A DNA stretch of 33,354 nucleotides from Erysipelotrichaceae bacterium. GTDB lineage: Bacteria; Bacillota_I; Bacilli_A; Erysipelotrichales; Erysipelotrichaceae. The stretch lies in NCBI GenBank assembly GCA_017473335.1, contig JAFULN010000036.1, forward strand, positions 1-33,354, read 5' to 3'. Made by a program: the position numbers and the translations under genes. The notes under the pieces were generated by a model that searched no databases, had not been told where the DNA came from, and worked only from the letters and a program-made list of their open reading frames with translations. Positions 7,512 to 14,976 of the stretch are shown piece after piece; position 1 is the stretch's first letter; each line of letters opens with the position of its first letter.

Positions 7512-7934
7512 TTACGCAGTCGTACCATCTGCGGCCATATCTTCTACTAAATCTGTGATAGGATCTCCTTTGGACTGGAATGCTGCTGCACTAAATGGGA
7601 CTCCTGCAGCTGAAACTGGATAGACTCCTGTGGTATGGTCTACATAATAATCCGCAACACCTGCATCTTTGAGTTCCTGTGCAGTTGCACCGTCTGTCAG
7701 TTGATGAATCATTGCACTGATGATTTCCGCGTGTGCCATTTCTTCAGTACCAATGTCTGTCAGTAAAGCTTTTACTTCATCATAAGGCATAGCATATCTT
7801 TGGTGCAGATATCTGTTAGATGCACCTAGTTCACCATCCGGTCCACCTAACTGTGAGATAATCATTTGAGCCATTTTTGGATCACGTTTTTTAATGTTGA
7901 CTGGGAACTGAAGTTTTTTCTCATAAATCCACAT
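7512..7934 (-). CDS. cotJC: CotJC, spore coat manganese-catalase-like protein, 3' truncated
   Basis: The product (MWIYEKKLQFPVNIKK onward) matches CotJC, a coat protein of the manganese catalase family. Counted from the upstream ATG at 7940, the first metal ligands are visible as Glu37 and the pair Glu67/His70 in GTEEMAH. CotJC proteins are normally about 190 residues; this frame stops at about 140, right after DPITDLVEDMAAD, where relatives continue EEKARATYQ and then supply the second Glu/His ligand set. The lost third would carry half of the di-manganese site. The start at 7934 is preferred over 7940 because GGAGGTG lies 8 bp upstream. It is the last gene of a cotJABC operon and overlaps cotJB by 14 bp. 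The truncation coincides with the recombinase element boundary. Confidence 0.88.
   Translation of the reverse strand: MWIYEKKLQFPVNIKKRDPKMAQMIISQLGGPDGELGASNRYLHQRYAMPYDEVKALLTDIGTEEMAHAEIISAMIHQLTDGATAQELKDAGVADYYVDHTTGVYPVSAAGVPFSAAAFQSKGDPITDLVEDMAADGTTA
7515..7533. other. Probable recombinase att junction inside cotJC
   Basis: The sequence CGCAG-tcgtaccat-CTGCG is an imperfect dyad of 19 bp with 5-bp arms. Reading cotJC on the minus strand, family similarity runs through codons GAA-GAT-ATG-GCC-GCA and is lost after 7528, within this dyad. The recombinase gene ends at 7500. Serine-integrase sites are short imperfect dyads of this kind around a central dinucleotide. The exact crossover cannot be fixed without the other junction. 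Confidence 0.5.
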
Positions 7935-8184
7935 GCTCATTCACCTCCTTTTCCCATGGCCAAGGACCTTTGACCCAGCGCCAGTCTCTAGTGTCATGAT
8001 CATAATTGGTAAGTGGTCCTGATTCATTTTGTACTGCTTCTTTCAGCTCTTCTCTGATATCTAAATGCTTTCTTAAAAGACGAAGAGCTGTCTTATCTTC
8101 TGGATGTGTATCAAGATAGAGTGTGAGTTCCTGAATGCAGAAATCATTCTGCTGGTGTTTTAACAGGTGATTAGTACGTGTCAT
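7921..8184 (-). CDS. cotJB: CotJB, spore coat protein
   Basis: An 87-residue protein with the signatures of CotJB: LYLDTHPEDKTALRLLRKH near the middle and GPLTNYDHDTRDWRWVKGPWPWEKEVN at the end. CotJB is part of the inner coat assembled in the mother cell with CotJA and CotJC. The length is normal. It overlaps cotJA by 14 bp upstream and cotJC by 14 bp downstream, so the three are translationally coupled. Because it is intact while cotJC is cut short, the operon appears otherwise functional, and the coat locus was hit only by the insertion. Confidence 0.92.
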   Translation of the reverse strand: MTRTNHLLKHQQNDFCIQELTLYLDTHPEDKTALRLLRKHLDIREELKEAVQNESGPLTNYDHDTRDWRWVKGPWPWEKEVNEHVDL

Positions 8185-8500
8185 GAGTTTTACCTCCTGC
8201 AGTGAATGGTTTGTCTAATTCATCAAACATCGTACCTGCCTCTAAGGCATCATCACAGTTTTTTACAGTACGAAGATTGATTTGCTGAGACTTTACATAA
8301 GCCATGGCGAGTTCCATATCGTAGTTTTCTTCGCATTCATCTGTGTCATAGGGTGGAATGTTTGTGCATGGCGCATCTGTGCAGCATCTGTCATTGTGTG
8401 TACAGCCACAGTTTCTCCAGGTATCCATCTTATCTTGAAAGACTTTCTCACTTCTTTCGAAGCAGCTGCATTCATTGCAGCTTTTGTTTTTCTGAAGCAT
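8171..8500 (-). CDS. cotJA: CotJA, spore coat-associated protein
   Basis: A 109-residue protein. The C-terminal half (MELAMAYVKSQQINLRTVKN then ALEAGTMFDELDKPF) carries the CotJA pattern of an A-Y-V segment followed by G-T-x-F-x-E-L-x-x-P. The first 50 residues are unusually rich in cysteine (about ten, including NCGCTHNDRCC), which may allow disulfide or metal cross-linking in the coat (inference). It is the first gene of cotJABC and has a strong RBS, GGAGGG, before the ATG. The 80-bp upstream gap begins after the terminator of the next leftward gene, so it has its own promoter. I could not find a convincing sporulation-sigma promoter there. Confidence 0.85.
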   Translation of the reverse strand: MLQKNKSCNECSCFERSEKVFQDKMDTWRNCGCTHNDRCCTDAPCTNIPPYDTDECEENYDMELAMAYVKSQQINLRTVKNCDDALEAGTMFDELDKPFTAGGKTHDTY

Positions 8501-8575
8501 GTTATCCCTCCTTATCTATGCTTCACTTTAAGATATGTGGATGAATAAGAGTGGCTTGGACAAATGAAATAGTCA

Positions 8576-8600
8576 AATAAAAAAAGACGCGTTAGCGTCT
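8576..8600 (-). terminator. Terminator of the iron-sulfur operon
   Basis: On the minus strand AGACGC-TAAC-GCGTCT forms a 6-bp stem followed by a run of T. It overlaps the stop codon of the gene at 8599-8943. Confidence 0.85.
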
Positions 8601-8943
8601 AGAATGAACACTCACAGAGTCTTTGATAAATATCATTTAAACTAAGTGAATCGAGTTCTTCAATTAATTGATAGGCATGTCTACGTTTTGATTCATCTTT
8701 TTCATTTAAATAGACTTCACTAGTTCTTCCACAAGGATGTTCACATACTGCACAGTCTGGGACTACAAGAGCTTTGTCTTGACGAAGTGTATCAATCCAG
8801 ATTTGTACATCTTGGCTATTTTTAATGGCATATAGTGCATTGATAACATCATCATTGACTTTTTTGAAGCTTAAATCAAGATTCAATGCATTGGCAATCG
8901 CAATCAGTGCTGCAAAACAAGTTTCTATATCTTTATCCATCAT
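8599..8943 (-). CDS. Small cysteine-containing protein partner of the iron-sulfur protein
   Basis: A 114-residue protein that I do not recognise. The first 60 residues look helical (IETCFAALIAIANALNLDL). The cysteine cluster CAVCEHPCGRT at about 68-78 could bind metal or a cluster, and a last pair CEC sits near the C-terminus. The start is ATG 8943, which overlaps the stop of the upstream ferredoxin-like gene in ATGA, pointing to coupled translation and a shared task. The frame is open further upstream, but that stretch lies inside the partner gene. The C-E-H-P-C-G-R-T pattern suggests redox or hydroxylamine/nitric-oxide chemistry by context only; this is weak. Confidence 0.7.
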   Translation of the reverse strand: MMDKDIETCFAALIAIANALNLDLSFKKVNDDVINALYAIKNSQDVQIWIDTLRQDKALVVPDCAVCEHPCGRTSEVYLNEKDESKRRHAYQLIEELDSLSLNDIYQRLCECSF

Positions 8944-9572
8944 GATAGAAGCTCTCCTTTGGTAGAGATGATATGAATGTTCATTGGAATTGATTTGTGT
9001 GAGTTGTTTAGAGCTGTTATGACTGCATTCTTTAATCCTGAGCAGCATGGAACTTCCATGATGACAACATCAATGGATTCAATAGGATTCAGTGTAAAAA
9101 TAGCCTGAAGCTTTTCAGCATAGCGCACAGGATCTAGTTTAGGGCATCCAATGAGTACTGTATGATCTTTAATGAATTTCTGATGAAAATCACCATAGGT
9201 AAAAGCACTGCAGTCTGCTGCGATTAACAATTTCTTGTGTGCATAAATGACAGATTGAACAGGAGCAAGCTGAAGCTGTACAGGCCAGTTGTACAGATGA
9301 CTTGGTACAGGTGTATGTTCAGTTTTTTCTTTGGCAGCTTCTATACGCTGCATGACGGCATTGTGGTCATATTCTGCAGCTTCTCGTTCAATGATTTGAA
9401 TCGCATCTGCAGGGCAAGCAGGAAGACAATCTCCTAAACCATCACAATAGTCATCTTTGATTAGCATGGCTTTTCCACCGATCATTTCAATGGCCATCTC
9501 ATGACATGCATGGACACACTTTTCACAGCCAATGCATTTTTCACGGCTGATTTGAACAATTTTGCGTTTCAT
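8940..9572 (-). CDS. 4Fe-4S ferredoxin-type protein
   Basis: A 210-residue protein. The N-terminal domain has two 4Fe-4S motifs, CIGCEKCVHAC and CDGLGDCLPACPADAI. The rest contains NWPVQLQLAPV, LLIAADCSAFTYGDFH, LIGCPKLD and MEVPCCSGL, a pattern I recall from single-gene iron-sulfur proteins in anaerobes, often near hybrid cluster protein regulons (knowledge, not verified here). The extra cysteines suggest further cluster or metal binding. It would work as a cytoplasmic electron-transfer or redox-sensing protein. GGAGG lies 6 bp before the ATG. It is first in a two-gene leftward operon and overlaps the next gene by 4 bp. Confidence 0.85.
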   Translation of the reverse strand: MKRKIVQISREKCIGCEKCVHACHEMAIEMIGGKAMLIKDDYCDGLGDCLPACPADAIQIIEREAAEYDHNAVMQRIEAAKEKTEHTPVPSHLYNWPVQLQLAPVQSVIYAHKKLLIAADCSAFTYGDFHQKFIKDHTVLIGCPKLDPVRYAEKLQAIFTLNPIESIDVVIMEVPCCSGLKNAVITALNNSHKSIPMNIHIISTKGELLS

Positions 9573-9627
9573 AGAATTCCTCCATGATGATTGTATAAGA
9601 AAAGAAAACAGAATGATAATGAAGTGC

Positions 9628-9912
9628 TCAGCTTTGAGACTGATGGCGAGTTAGTCTGTGATGTGTGTTTCTGATGACATCAAACACTTCTGAAGCAGCT
9701 ATGATTTCTTCTGGTGTTATGACAGATGAAGTATCTCTCATTAAGTAATCTGATGCTGTGTGAAACATGTCTTTACAGATTGTCTTAAAATCACCATCAG
9801 ACAGGTTTAAATAATGAAATACAAATTCTTCACAGAAGGCTGCAATGTTAATTTCTGACTGAAGACATTGATTCAATAACTGAAGAATCATTTTTTGGGA
9901 TGTAGAGTTCAT
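9628..9912 (-). CDS. Small protein resembling colicin-D-type immunity proteins
   Basis: A 94-residue, mainly helical protein. The spacing of ILQLLNQCLQSEINIAAFCEEFVF, then DMFHTASDYL and a terminal IIAASEVFDVI helix, recalls the four-helix colicin D/pyocin immunity fold. This is a pattern impression and would need a profile search. ATG 9912 is chosen over an upstream ATG at 9942 because AAAGGAGAA lies at the right distance. No toxin partner is visible next to it: the flanks are the ferredoxin gene and the divergent rapZ. If it is an immunity gene it is an orphan. Confidence 0.55.
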   Translation of the reverse strand: MNSTSQKMILQLLNQCLQSEINIAAFCEEFVFHYLNLSDGDFKTICKDMFHTASDYLMRDTSSVITPEEIIAASEVFDVIRNTHHRLTRHQSQS

Positions 9913-9980
9913 AGAGTTCTCCTTTGAGTCATATTTTATCATAGAACGATATAAATTTGAAATCTGAAAGTTTTGTCTGA

Positions 9981-10009
9981 TTGTGGAGCGCCTTGAAGCA
10001 TGTTAGAAT
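9981..10009 (+). promoter_or_regulatory. Promoter of the rapZ-yvcK-whiA cluster
   Basis: TTGTGG at 9981-9986 and TAGAAT at 10004-10009 are 17 bp apart, 24 bp before the preferred rapZ start. Confidence 0.55.
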
Positions 10010-10033
10010 AAGATAAGAATGAGGGTGATGCAG

Positions 10034-10894
10034 ATGAAGAAACGAGTTGTTCTAGTAAGTGGTATGTCAGGTGCAGGGAAGTCAAATGCAACCAGCGTAC
10101 TTGAAGATATGGGTTATCACTGCATAGAAAATTTCCCAGTACAGCTGTTAAGTGCACTTGTTGATGTGATTGAACATAGTACAGATACTCGCTACAATTT
10201 TACTGCGCTTTCAACATCCGCAAAAGATTTTCCGGAGTTTTTGCATGCGTTTTCTGGATGTGATATGGATGTGCGCGTTTTGTTTCTGGATGCATCGAAT
10301 GAAGAACTGCTGCATCGCTATAAGCTGACTCGCAGAAATCATCCATTATTGAATGGAAATGTCTGCAATACACTGGACGAAGCGATTGAAGAAGAACGAA
10401 AGATGTTCCAAAGTGTAAAAGATAAGGCAACTTGTATGATTGATACAACTTTTTTAAAGCCAGCTGAACTGAAAAGCAAAGTGCAGGACTATTTTTCGCT
10501 TTCCAGCAAGCCGGTTTTTACTATTAGTTTTATTTCTTTTGGATATAAACATGGTGTACCGATGGATGCAGACTGTATGCTGGATGTGCGTTTTCTTCCA
10601 AATCCATTCTGGAATCCAGCATTAAGACCTTACTCTGGAGATGATGCATGTATTTATAATTATGTGATGGATAAGCCTGAGACAAAAGAATTCTGTGAGA
10701 AGATGATTGCGTTTTTGGATTATGCATTTGAAAAGTATGTCCATGAGGGAAAGAATCATTTTACTGTAGCGATTGGATGTACAGGTGGTCAGCATCGTTC
10801 TGTCAGCATTACGAATTATTTGTATAACTATTATAAGGATAAGTACCGCTGTTTCAAGGAACACCGAGATAAACAGGAGGTTTATCATGACTAG
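10034..10894 (+). CDS. rapZ: RapZ/YvcJ nucleotide-binding protein
   Basis: A 286-residue P-loop protein of the RapZ (YvcJ) family. The Walker A motif GMSGAGKS is at residues 10-17, the Walker B-like strand VRVLFLDAS is near 75, and the C-terminal signature GCTGGQHRSV is at 248-257. In E. coli RapZ hands small RNA GlmZ to RNase E in the control of amino-sugar synthesis. In Firmicutes YvcJ binds nucleotides and the role is less clear. ATG 10034 is preferred over 10019 and 10028 because GAGGGTG lies just upstream. It is the first gene of the conserved rapZ-yvcK-whiA cluster and its end overlaps yvcK by 8 bp. Confidence 0.95.
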   Translation: MKKRVVLVSGMSGAGKSNATSVLEDMGYHCIENFPVQLLSALVDVIEHSTDTRYNFTALSTSAKDFPEFLHAFSGCDMDVRVLFLDASNEELLHRYKLTRRNHPLLNGNVCNTLDEAIEEERKMFQSVKDKATCMIDTTFLKPAELKSKVQDYFSLSSKPVFTISFISFGYKHGVPMDADCMLDVRFLPNPFWNPALRPYSGDDACIYNYVMDKPETKEFCEKMIAFLDYAFEKYVHEGKNHFTVAIGCTGGQHRSVSITNYLYNYYKDKYRCFKEHRDKQEVYHD

Positions 10895-11840
10895 GAAAAA
10901 AGTCGTTGTGATTGGTGGAGGACATGGACAGTCTGCGATATTAAGGGGTATCAAGAAGATTGAAAATATAGATATAGCGGCAATTGTTACTGTAGCGGAT
11001 GATGGCGGAAGTACAGGTAGATTGCGAAGACATTTTCATATTCCTGCGATGGGAGATATTCGCAATGTGCTGATTTCTTTAGGTGAATCTGAAACACTGC
11101 TTTCAACATTGATGGATTATCGCTTTGAATCCTTTGGAGATCAGGATGAAGATGTCATGGGACATAATCTTGGCAATTTGATTTTGACGGCGATGACCCA
11201 GTCTTGTGGGAGTTTTCTGGAAAGTATTTCTACCTTGTGCAAGGTCCTAAATGTGCGTGGGGAAATTATCCCTGCGACTTCTCAGGTGATTACTTTATTT
11301 GCGCGCATGCATGATGGTACGATTGTGCGCGGTGAATCCAACATTCCGGATATTTCAAACCGCATTAATGAAGTGTTTTATGAGGAACAGGTTAAGGCAA
11401 CACCTGCTGCAATTCAGGCGATTATGGATGCAGATGTTATTATTTTAGGGATTGGATCAGTATATACAAGTATTTTACCGAATTTAATTATTCCAGAAAT
11501 AAAAGATGCACTGGAAAAAACTAAGGCAAAAGTGGTATACTATTGCAACGCGATGACTCAGCCAGGGGAGACGGATGGCTATACAATGGAAGATCATGTT
11601 GAAGCTTTCCGTCATCATGGAAGTACTTTGGATATGGTGGTCATGGCTGAAGAGAAAATACCTGATAGGATCTTAAAGAGATATCATGAAGAAGGCAGTA
11701 TTGAAGTTGTGATGAAAGAGAATCATCATGATTATGAAGTGCTGAAATGTCCGTTACTAGACTTTTCCAAAGAATTGGTTCGTCATGATTCAACGAAGAT
11801 TAAACAGAGTTTAGAATTGATTTTAGAGAGGATGAAATAG
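10887..11840 (+). CDS. yvcK: YvcK/CofD-family gluconeogenesis factor
   Basis: A 317-residue member of the YvcK (UPF0052) branch of the CofD fold. Visible signatures are VVVIGGGHGQSAILRGIK at the N-terminus, VADDGGSTGRLRRHF, GHNLGNLILTA, GIGSVYTSILPNL and YYCNAMTQPGETDGY. B. subtilis YvcK is needed for growth on gluconeogenic substrates and for normal cell-wall synthesis, and binds UDP-sugars. ATG 10887 follows AGGAGG with 6 bp spacing; the frame is open upstream but that is the 3' end of rapZ. The gene overlaps rapZ by 8 bp and is followed by whiA after 1 bp, so the three are one transcript. Confidence 0.95.
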   Translation: MTRKKVVVIGGGHGQSAILRGIKKIENIDIAAIVTVADDGGSTGRLRRHFHIPAMGDIRNVLISLGESETLLSTLMDYRFESFGDQDEDVMGHNLGNLILTAMTQSCGSFLESISTLCKVLNVRGEIIPATSQVITLFARMHDGTIVRGESNIPDISNRINEVFYEEQVKATPAAIQAIMDADVIILGIGSVYTSILPNLIIPEIKDALEKTKAKVVYYCNAMTQPGETDGYTMEDHVEAFRHHGSTLDMVVMAEEKIPDRILKRYHEEGSIEVVMKENHHDYEVLKCPLLDFSKELVRHDSTKIKQSLELILERMK

Positions 11841-11841
11841 G

Positions 11842-12822
11842 ATGTCCTTTACAACGGAGGTCAAAAGCGAGATTGCAGCGAACGAGCTGAAGGAATGCTG
11901 CCAGAAAGCTCAGTTAAGTGCGTTAATTAAGATGTGCTCGACACTGACCTTTTCGTCATTGAAAATGGTATTGGTGATTAAAACAGAAAATGCAACTATT
12001 GCCAAAAGAACATTGAAGATGCTGAAAGATCAGTTTGATGTAGAAACTGAACTCAGTGTTTTAAGAAAGATGAATTTAAAAAAGAATTATATTTATCAAA
12101 TTCGTGTTCTATCTCATGTAAAAGAAATCTTGGATGAACTGGGCATATTAACCGATAAGGGGCTTCAGGATCATCCAGCGTATCTTTTGGTGAAGAAAGA
12201 CTGCTGTGCCAGAGCGTATCTTGCAGGTGCGTTTATGGCAGGAGGAAGTGTGAATGCGCCGACAAAAGCGAATTATCATATGGAGATAGCGTGTCTTGAA
12301 GAATCGCATGCAGTGTTCATTCAGAAATTGATGCAGCGTTTTGATTTGCCTTCTAAAATCATTGAACGCAGAAAACATCAGGTGGTTTACTGCAAGCAGG
12401 CAGATAAGATTGCGGATTTTCTGCGCTGTATTGCTGCTTCAGAGGCATTGATGAAATTTGAAGATATTCGTATTACGCGTGACTTTAGAAACAATCTGAC
12501 ACGTTTGGATAACTGTGAGCTGGCCAATGAAGTAAAAACGATTGCGGCTGCGACCAAGCAGGTTGAAGATATCTTAATGCTTCAGGAATTGGGAATGCTG
12601 GATCACATAAATGAAAAGTTCAAAGAAGTAGCTTATCTGCGTTTGAATTGTCCAGAGGCAAGCTTAAATGAACTTACAGAAGCTTACGAGGAAGAGACAG
12701 GTGTAACAATCTCTAAATCAGGAATGAAACATCGTTTAAAGAAGCTGACAGATCTTGCGGAAGATATCCGTAAGCGACAGGCAGAGCGTGCTTCTATGAA
12801 TGATTCTGAAAAAGGGGTATAA
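11842..12822 (+). CDS. whiA: WhiA DNA-binding regulator
   Basis: A 326-residue protein of the WhiA family. The N-terminal MSFTTEVKSEIA opening is characteristic, followed by a degenerate LAGLIDADG homing-endonuclease fold with CCARAYLAGAFMAGGSVNAP at about 120-140. The C-terminal third carries the helix-turn-helix (ETGVTISKSGMKHRLKKL) that binds DNA. In Gram-positives WhiA affects chromosome segregation and division, and sporulation in actinomycetes. The length is normal. Its position directly after yvcK is conserved across Firmicutes. Confidence 0.95.
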   Translation: MSFTTEVKSEIAANELKECCQKAQLSALIKMCSTLTFSSLKMVLVIKTENATIAKRTLKMLKDQFDVETELSVLRKMNLKKNYIYQIRVLSHVKEILDELGILTDKGLQDHPAYLLVKKDCCARAYLAGAFMAGGSVNAPTKANYHMEIACLEESHAVFIQKLMQRFDLPSKIIERRKHQVVYCKQADKIADFLRCIAASEALMKFEDIRITRDFRNNLTRLDNCELANEVKTIAAATKQVEDILMLQELGMLDHINEKFKEVAYLRLNCPEASLNELTEAYEEETGVTISKSGMKHRLKKLTDLAEDIRKRQAERASMNDSEKGV

Positions 12823-12840
12823 TAAACCTGAGGTGGACTC

Positions 12841-13071
12841 GTGGAACAATTAATGAAAATTGCATATGTCATATTGTTGATGATTGCATTGATGACCTTT
12901 TGGCCATTGGTGGTCTTTCTGATTGCAGCACTGTTTCTGTTTATAGTGTATTCTTCATGGAAAACAAAAAAGATGATGAAAGAAATGCAATATGATTCAA
13001 GTGTGCAGTCAAAGAAACAAAGTGACATTATTGAAGCAGAATATACTGAAAAGGAAATTAAACATGAATAA
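12841..13071 (+). CDS. Small single-span membrane protein
   Basis: A 76-residue protein with one or two hydrophobic segments (IAYVILLMIALMTFWPLVVF and LIAALFLFIVYSS) followed by a basic patch (WKTKKMMKEM) and a charged tail. The likely start is GTG 12841 after GAGGTGG; ATG 12853 is an alternative with better spacing. The topology (positive residues after the second span) suggests a hairpin with the tail inside the cell. No family is recognised. It lies 18 bp after whiA and overlaps the next gene by 8 bp, so it belongs to the same transcript. Confidence 0.75.
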   Translation: MEQLMKIAYVILLMIALMTFWPLVVFLIAALFLFIVYSSWKTKKMMKEMQYDSSVQSKKQSDIIEAEYTEKEIKHE

Positions 13072-13981
13072 GCTTGATCTTGAAGCTGATTTCAAACTAG
13101 TGACTCTATCAGATCTTCCTGTGATTCAGAAATATCTTGAAAAAAGCCATTATGAAGAATCAAACCATAACCTAATTAATATGATTCAATGGGCTGACTT
13201 GTATCCATTGTTTATCTATCGTACAGAGAATTATTTGCTTCTATTAGGGATCTATCAAAGACAGATGTTTTTGTATATGCCTCTTTGTGAAGAAGAATAT
13301 TTTGAACAGGCACTTCGTAAAGGAAAGAGTATTTTTGACAGATACAAGTGTCCTTTTGTGTTAAGCTGCTTTACAAAAGAAATGATGAAAAAAGTCATTG
13401 AAATCTATCCGGAATATTGCGGATGTCATGAATGTGCTGCTGATGATTATGTGTATGAAGTGGCTTCACTGAAGTCTTTTGCGGGAAAGAAACTGCAGAA
13501 GAAACGTAATCATTTGAATGCTTTTTATAAGGAATATGATGGAAGATGGAGTTATGAATCCATTACAAGTGAGAATGCACAGGAGTGCATAGAGTTTTTG
13601 AAGACATGGACAGTTGTCGATGATGAGCGTCTGGCCTATGATGTTTCTGGGGCTAAAAGAGTCCTAGAACACTTTGAAGTACTTCCTGCAAGGGGAGGAC
13701 TAATTCGTATTGATGGTCAGGTGAAAGCTTTTGCGATTGGTTCTGTGCTGACCGAAAGAATGTGTCAGGAAAATATTGAAAAAGCGGATGAATCGATACG
13801 TGGATTGTATCAGGCAATCTGCAGAGAGTTTCTGATTCATGAATTTCCTGATTTTCAATATGTCAATCGTGAAGATGACATGGGAATGGAAAATCTGCGA
13901 CAGGCGAAAAAGGCCTATCATCCAAGTTTTATGATTGAGAAATATCGTTTGTGCAGGGCAGGTGAGCAACATGGTAACTAA
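13064..13981 (+). CDS. DUF2156-type protein (phosphatidylglycerol lysyltransferase-like domain)
   Basis: A 305-residue protein with the double-GNAT-like fold of the DUF2156 family. Visible signatures are the early YPLFIYRTENYLLLLG, GKKLQKKRNHLNAF, LRGGLIRIDGQVKAFAIGS-like segment (ARGGLIRIDGQVKAFAIGS), and the end QYVNREDDMGMENLRQAK. In relatives this domain transfers amino acids from aminoacyl-tRNA to lipid or stands alone with unknown substrate. The product here has no membrane region. ATG 13064 overlaps the small membrane gene by 8 bp, and the 3' end overlaps the acetyltransferase by 11 bp, so the three genes are coupled. Confidence 0.85.
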   Translation: MNKLDLEADFKLVTLSDLPVIQKYLEKSHYEESNHNLINMIQWADLYPLFIYRTENYLLLLGIYQRQMFLYMPLCEEEYFEQALRKGKSIFDRYKCPFVLSCFTKEMMKKVIEIYPEYCGCHECAADDYVYEVASLKSFAGKKLQKKRNHLNAFYKEYDGRWSYESITSENAQECIEFLKTWTVVDDERLAYDVSGAKRVLEHFEVLPARGGLIRIDGQVKAFAIGSVLTERMCQENIEKADESIRGLYQAICREFLIHEFPDFQYVNREDDMGMENLRQAKKAYHPSFMIEKYRLCRAGEQHGN

Positions 13982-14882
13982 AGCACTACCACAGGATAAA
14001 GCGCAGGTATTAGCGCTATGGAAAGAAGCTTTCTCTTTTGATGATGGCGGATATACCAAATTCTTTTTTGACCGCTATTACAGAAATCATCAGACTTTTG
14101 TCTTGAAAGAGGATAACACTGTGATTTCCAGTGCCATCAAGACACCACATAGTTTGATGCTTCATGGAAAGATGATTCAGTCATCTATGATTGTAGGGGT
14201 AGCAACAAAGGAAGATCATCGTCATCAGGGTCATTTTCATCGTTTAATGAATGCAGTACTGGATGAGTGTGAACATCAGGAACTGGTGACACTGATTCAG
14301 GCATATGATCCTGAACTGTACAAAGAGTTTGGATTTGAAGTAGTCTATAAGAGAAAACAGATTCTGATTAAACGTGCAGATGTGCCTCAGCTGGCAGATA
14401 CAGGAATTACTTATCGTTTGGATTTTAAGAATCTGATGAAAGTCTATTCTCAGTTTACTGCAAAGTTTGATGGAGTGATGATGCGTGATGAGAACTATTT
14501 TAGAGATTTAGCACATGAAGTTGAAGCTCAGGGCGGAAAAATCATTGCGTGCTATGATTCTAAAGGTGAAATCAGCGGATATGCAGTGCTCTATCTAGTC
14601 AATGGAACACTTACAATTCAGGAAATTGTGTACTTGGACAGCCGTTCTTTGATGAAGATGCTGAATCATTGTCTGCAGCTTAGATTTGAACTGGTTGTAG
14701 AAGTGAGTGAAGCAGAACAGCTTGAAAAACTCTTCCCAAAATCTGAAGTTCGTCATAAAGGAAACTTGATGGCTCGTATCAACAACAAAGCACTGTTCCA
14801 AAGATTATATGGATTTAAATATAAAACTGTTGCACAAGCAATGGAAACTGATAAACCACTTTGGTTCAATGAAACACATTAA
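13971..14882 (+). CDS. GNAT-family acetyltransferase (Eis-like)
   Basis: A 303-residue protein. The first half carries a GNAT core with SMIVGVATKEDHRHQGHFHRLM, where the R/Q-x-x-G/H segment binds acetyl-CoA, and ALIQAYDPELYKEFGFEVVY-like features (LIQAYDPELYKEFGFE). The second half resembles the SCP2-like domain seen after the GNAT part in Eis proteins. The substrate is unknown; relatives acetylate amino groups on drugs or proteins. It starts at ATG 13971, 11 bp inside the preceding gene, and its stop is inside the following terminator. The DUF2156-GNAT pair recurs as neighbours in Firmicutes. Confidence 0.85.
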   Translation: MVTKALPQDKAQVLALWKEAFSFDDGGYTKFFFDRYYRNHQTFVLKEDNTVISSAIKTPHSLMLHGKMIQSSMIVGVATKEDHRHQGHFHRLMNAVLDECEHQELVTLIQAYDPELYKEFGFEVVYKRKQILIKRADVPQLADTGITYRLDFKNLMKVYSQFTAKFDGVMMRDENYFRDLAHEVEAQGGKIIACYDSKGEISGYAVLYLVNGTLTIQEIVYLDSRSLMKMLNHCLQLRFELVVEVSEAEQLEKLFPKSEVRHKGNLMARINNKALFQRLYGFKYKTVAQAMETDKPLWFNETH

Positions 14883-14904
14883 CTGTCTTCGGACAGTTTT
14901 ATTT
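14881..14904 (+). terminator. Terminator with UUCG tetraloop
   Basis: AACTGTC-TTCG-GACAGTT followed by TTATTTTAT. The loop closes as C(UUCG)G, a very stable tetraloop. It overlaps the TAA of the acetyltransferase gene. The same stem recurs at 15661 and 16298. Confidence 0.9.
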
Positions 14905-14905
14905 T

Positions 14906-14959
14906 ATCGATGAAAACATCGATAAATTTATTGATGTTTTTGTTAATGCTTCATATAAT
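14906..14959 (+). promoter_or_regulatory. Promoter and dyad operators of toxin-antitoxin operon 2
   Basis: TTGATG at 14931-14936 and TATAAT at 14954-14959 are 17 bp apart. Upstream lie ATCGATG-AAAA-CATCGAT (14906-14923, perfect) and an overlapping near-palindrome from CATCGATAAA to TTTATTGATG (14917-14936, one mismatch) that covers the -35 box. These three ATCGATG-like half-sites are a likely operator for autorepression by the antitoxin. Confidence 0.65.
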
Positions 14960-14976
14960 AATATTGAGGTGATACC

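Noticed and set aside
8501-8580. A sporulation-sigma promoter for cotJA
   Set aside because: CATAGATAA near 8517 on the minus strand looks like a sigma-E/K -10 box, but it abuts the RBS, leaving no room for a transcription start, and no matching -35 was found.
10773-10886. Longer N-terminus for YvcK
   Set aside because: The upstream codons lie within rapZ in another frame, and AGGAGG directly marks ATG 10887.
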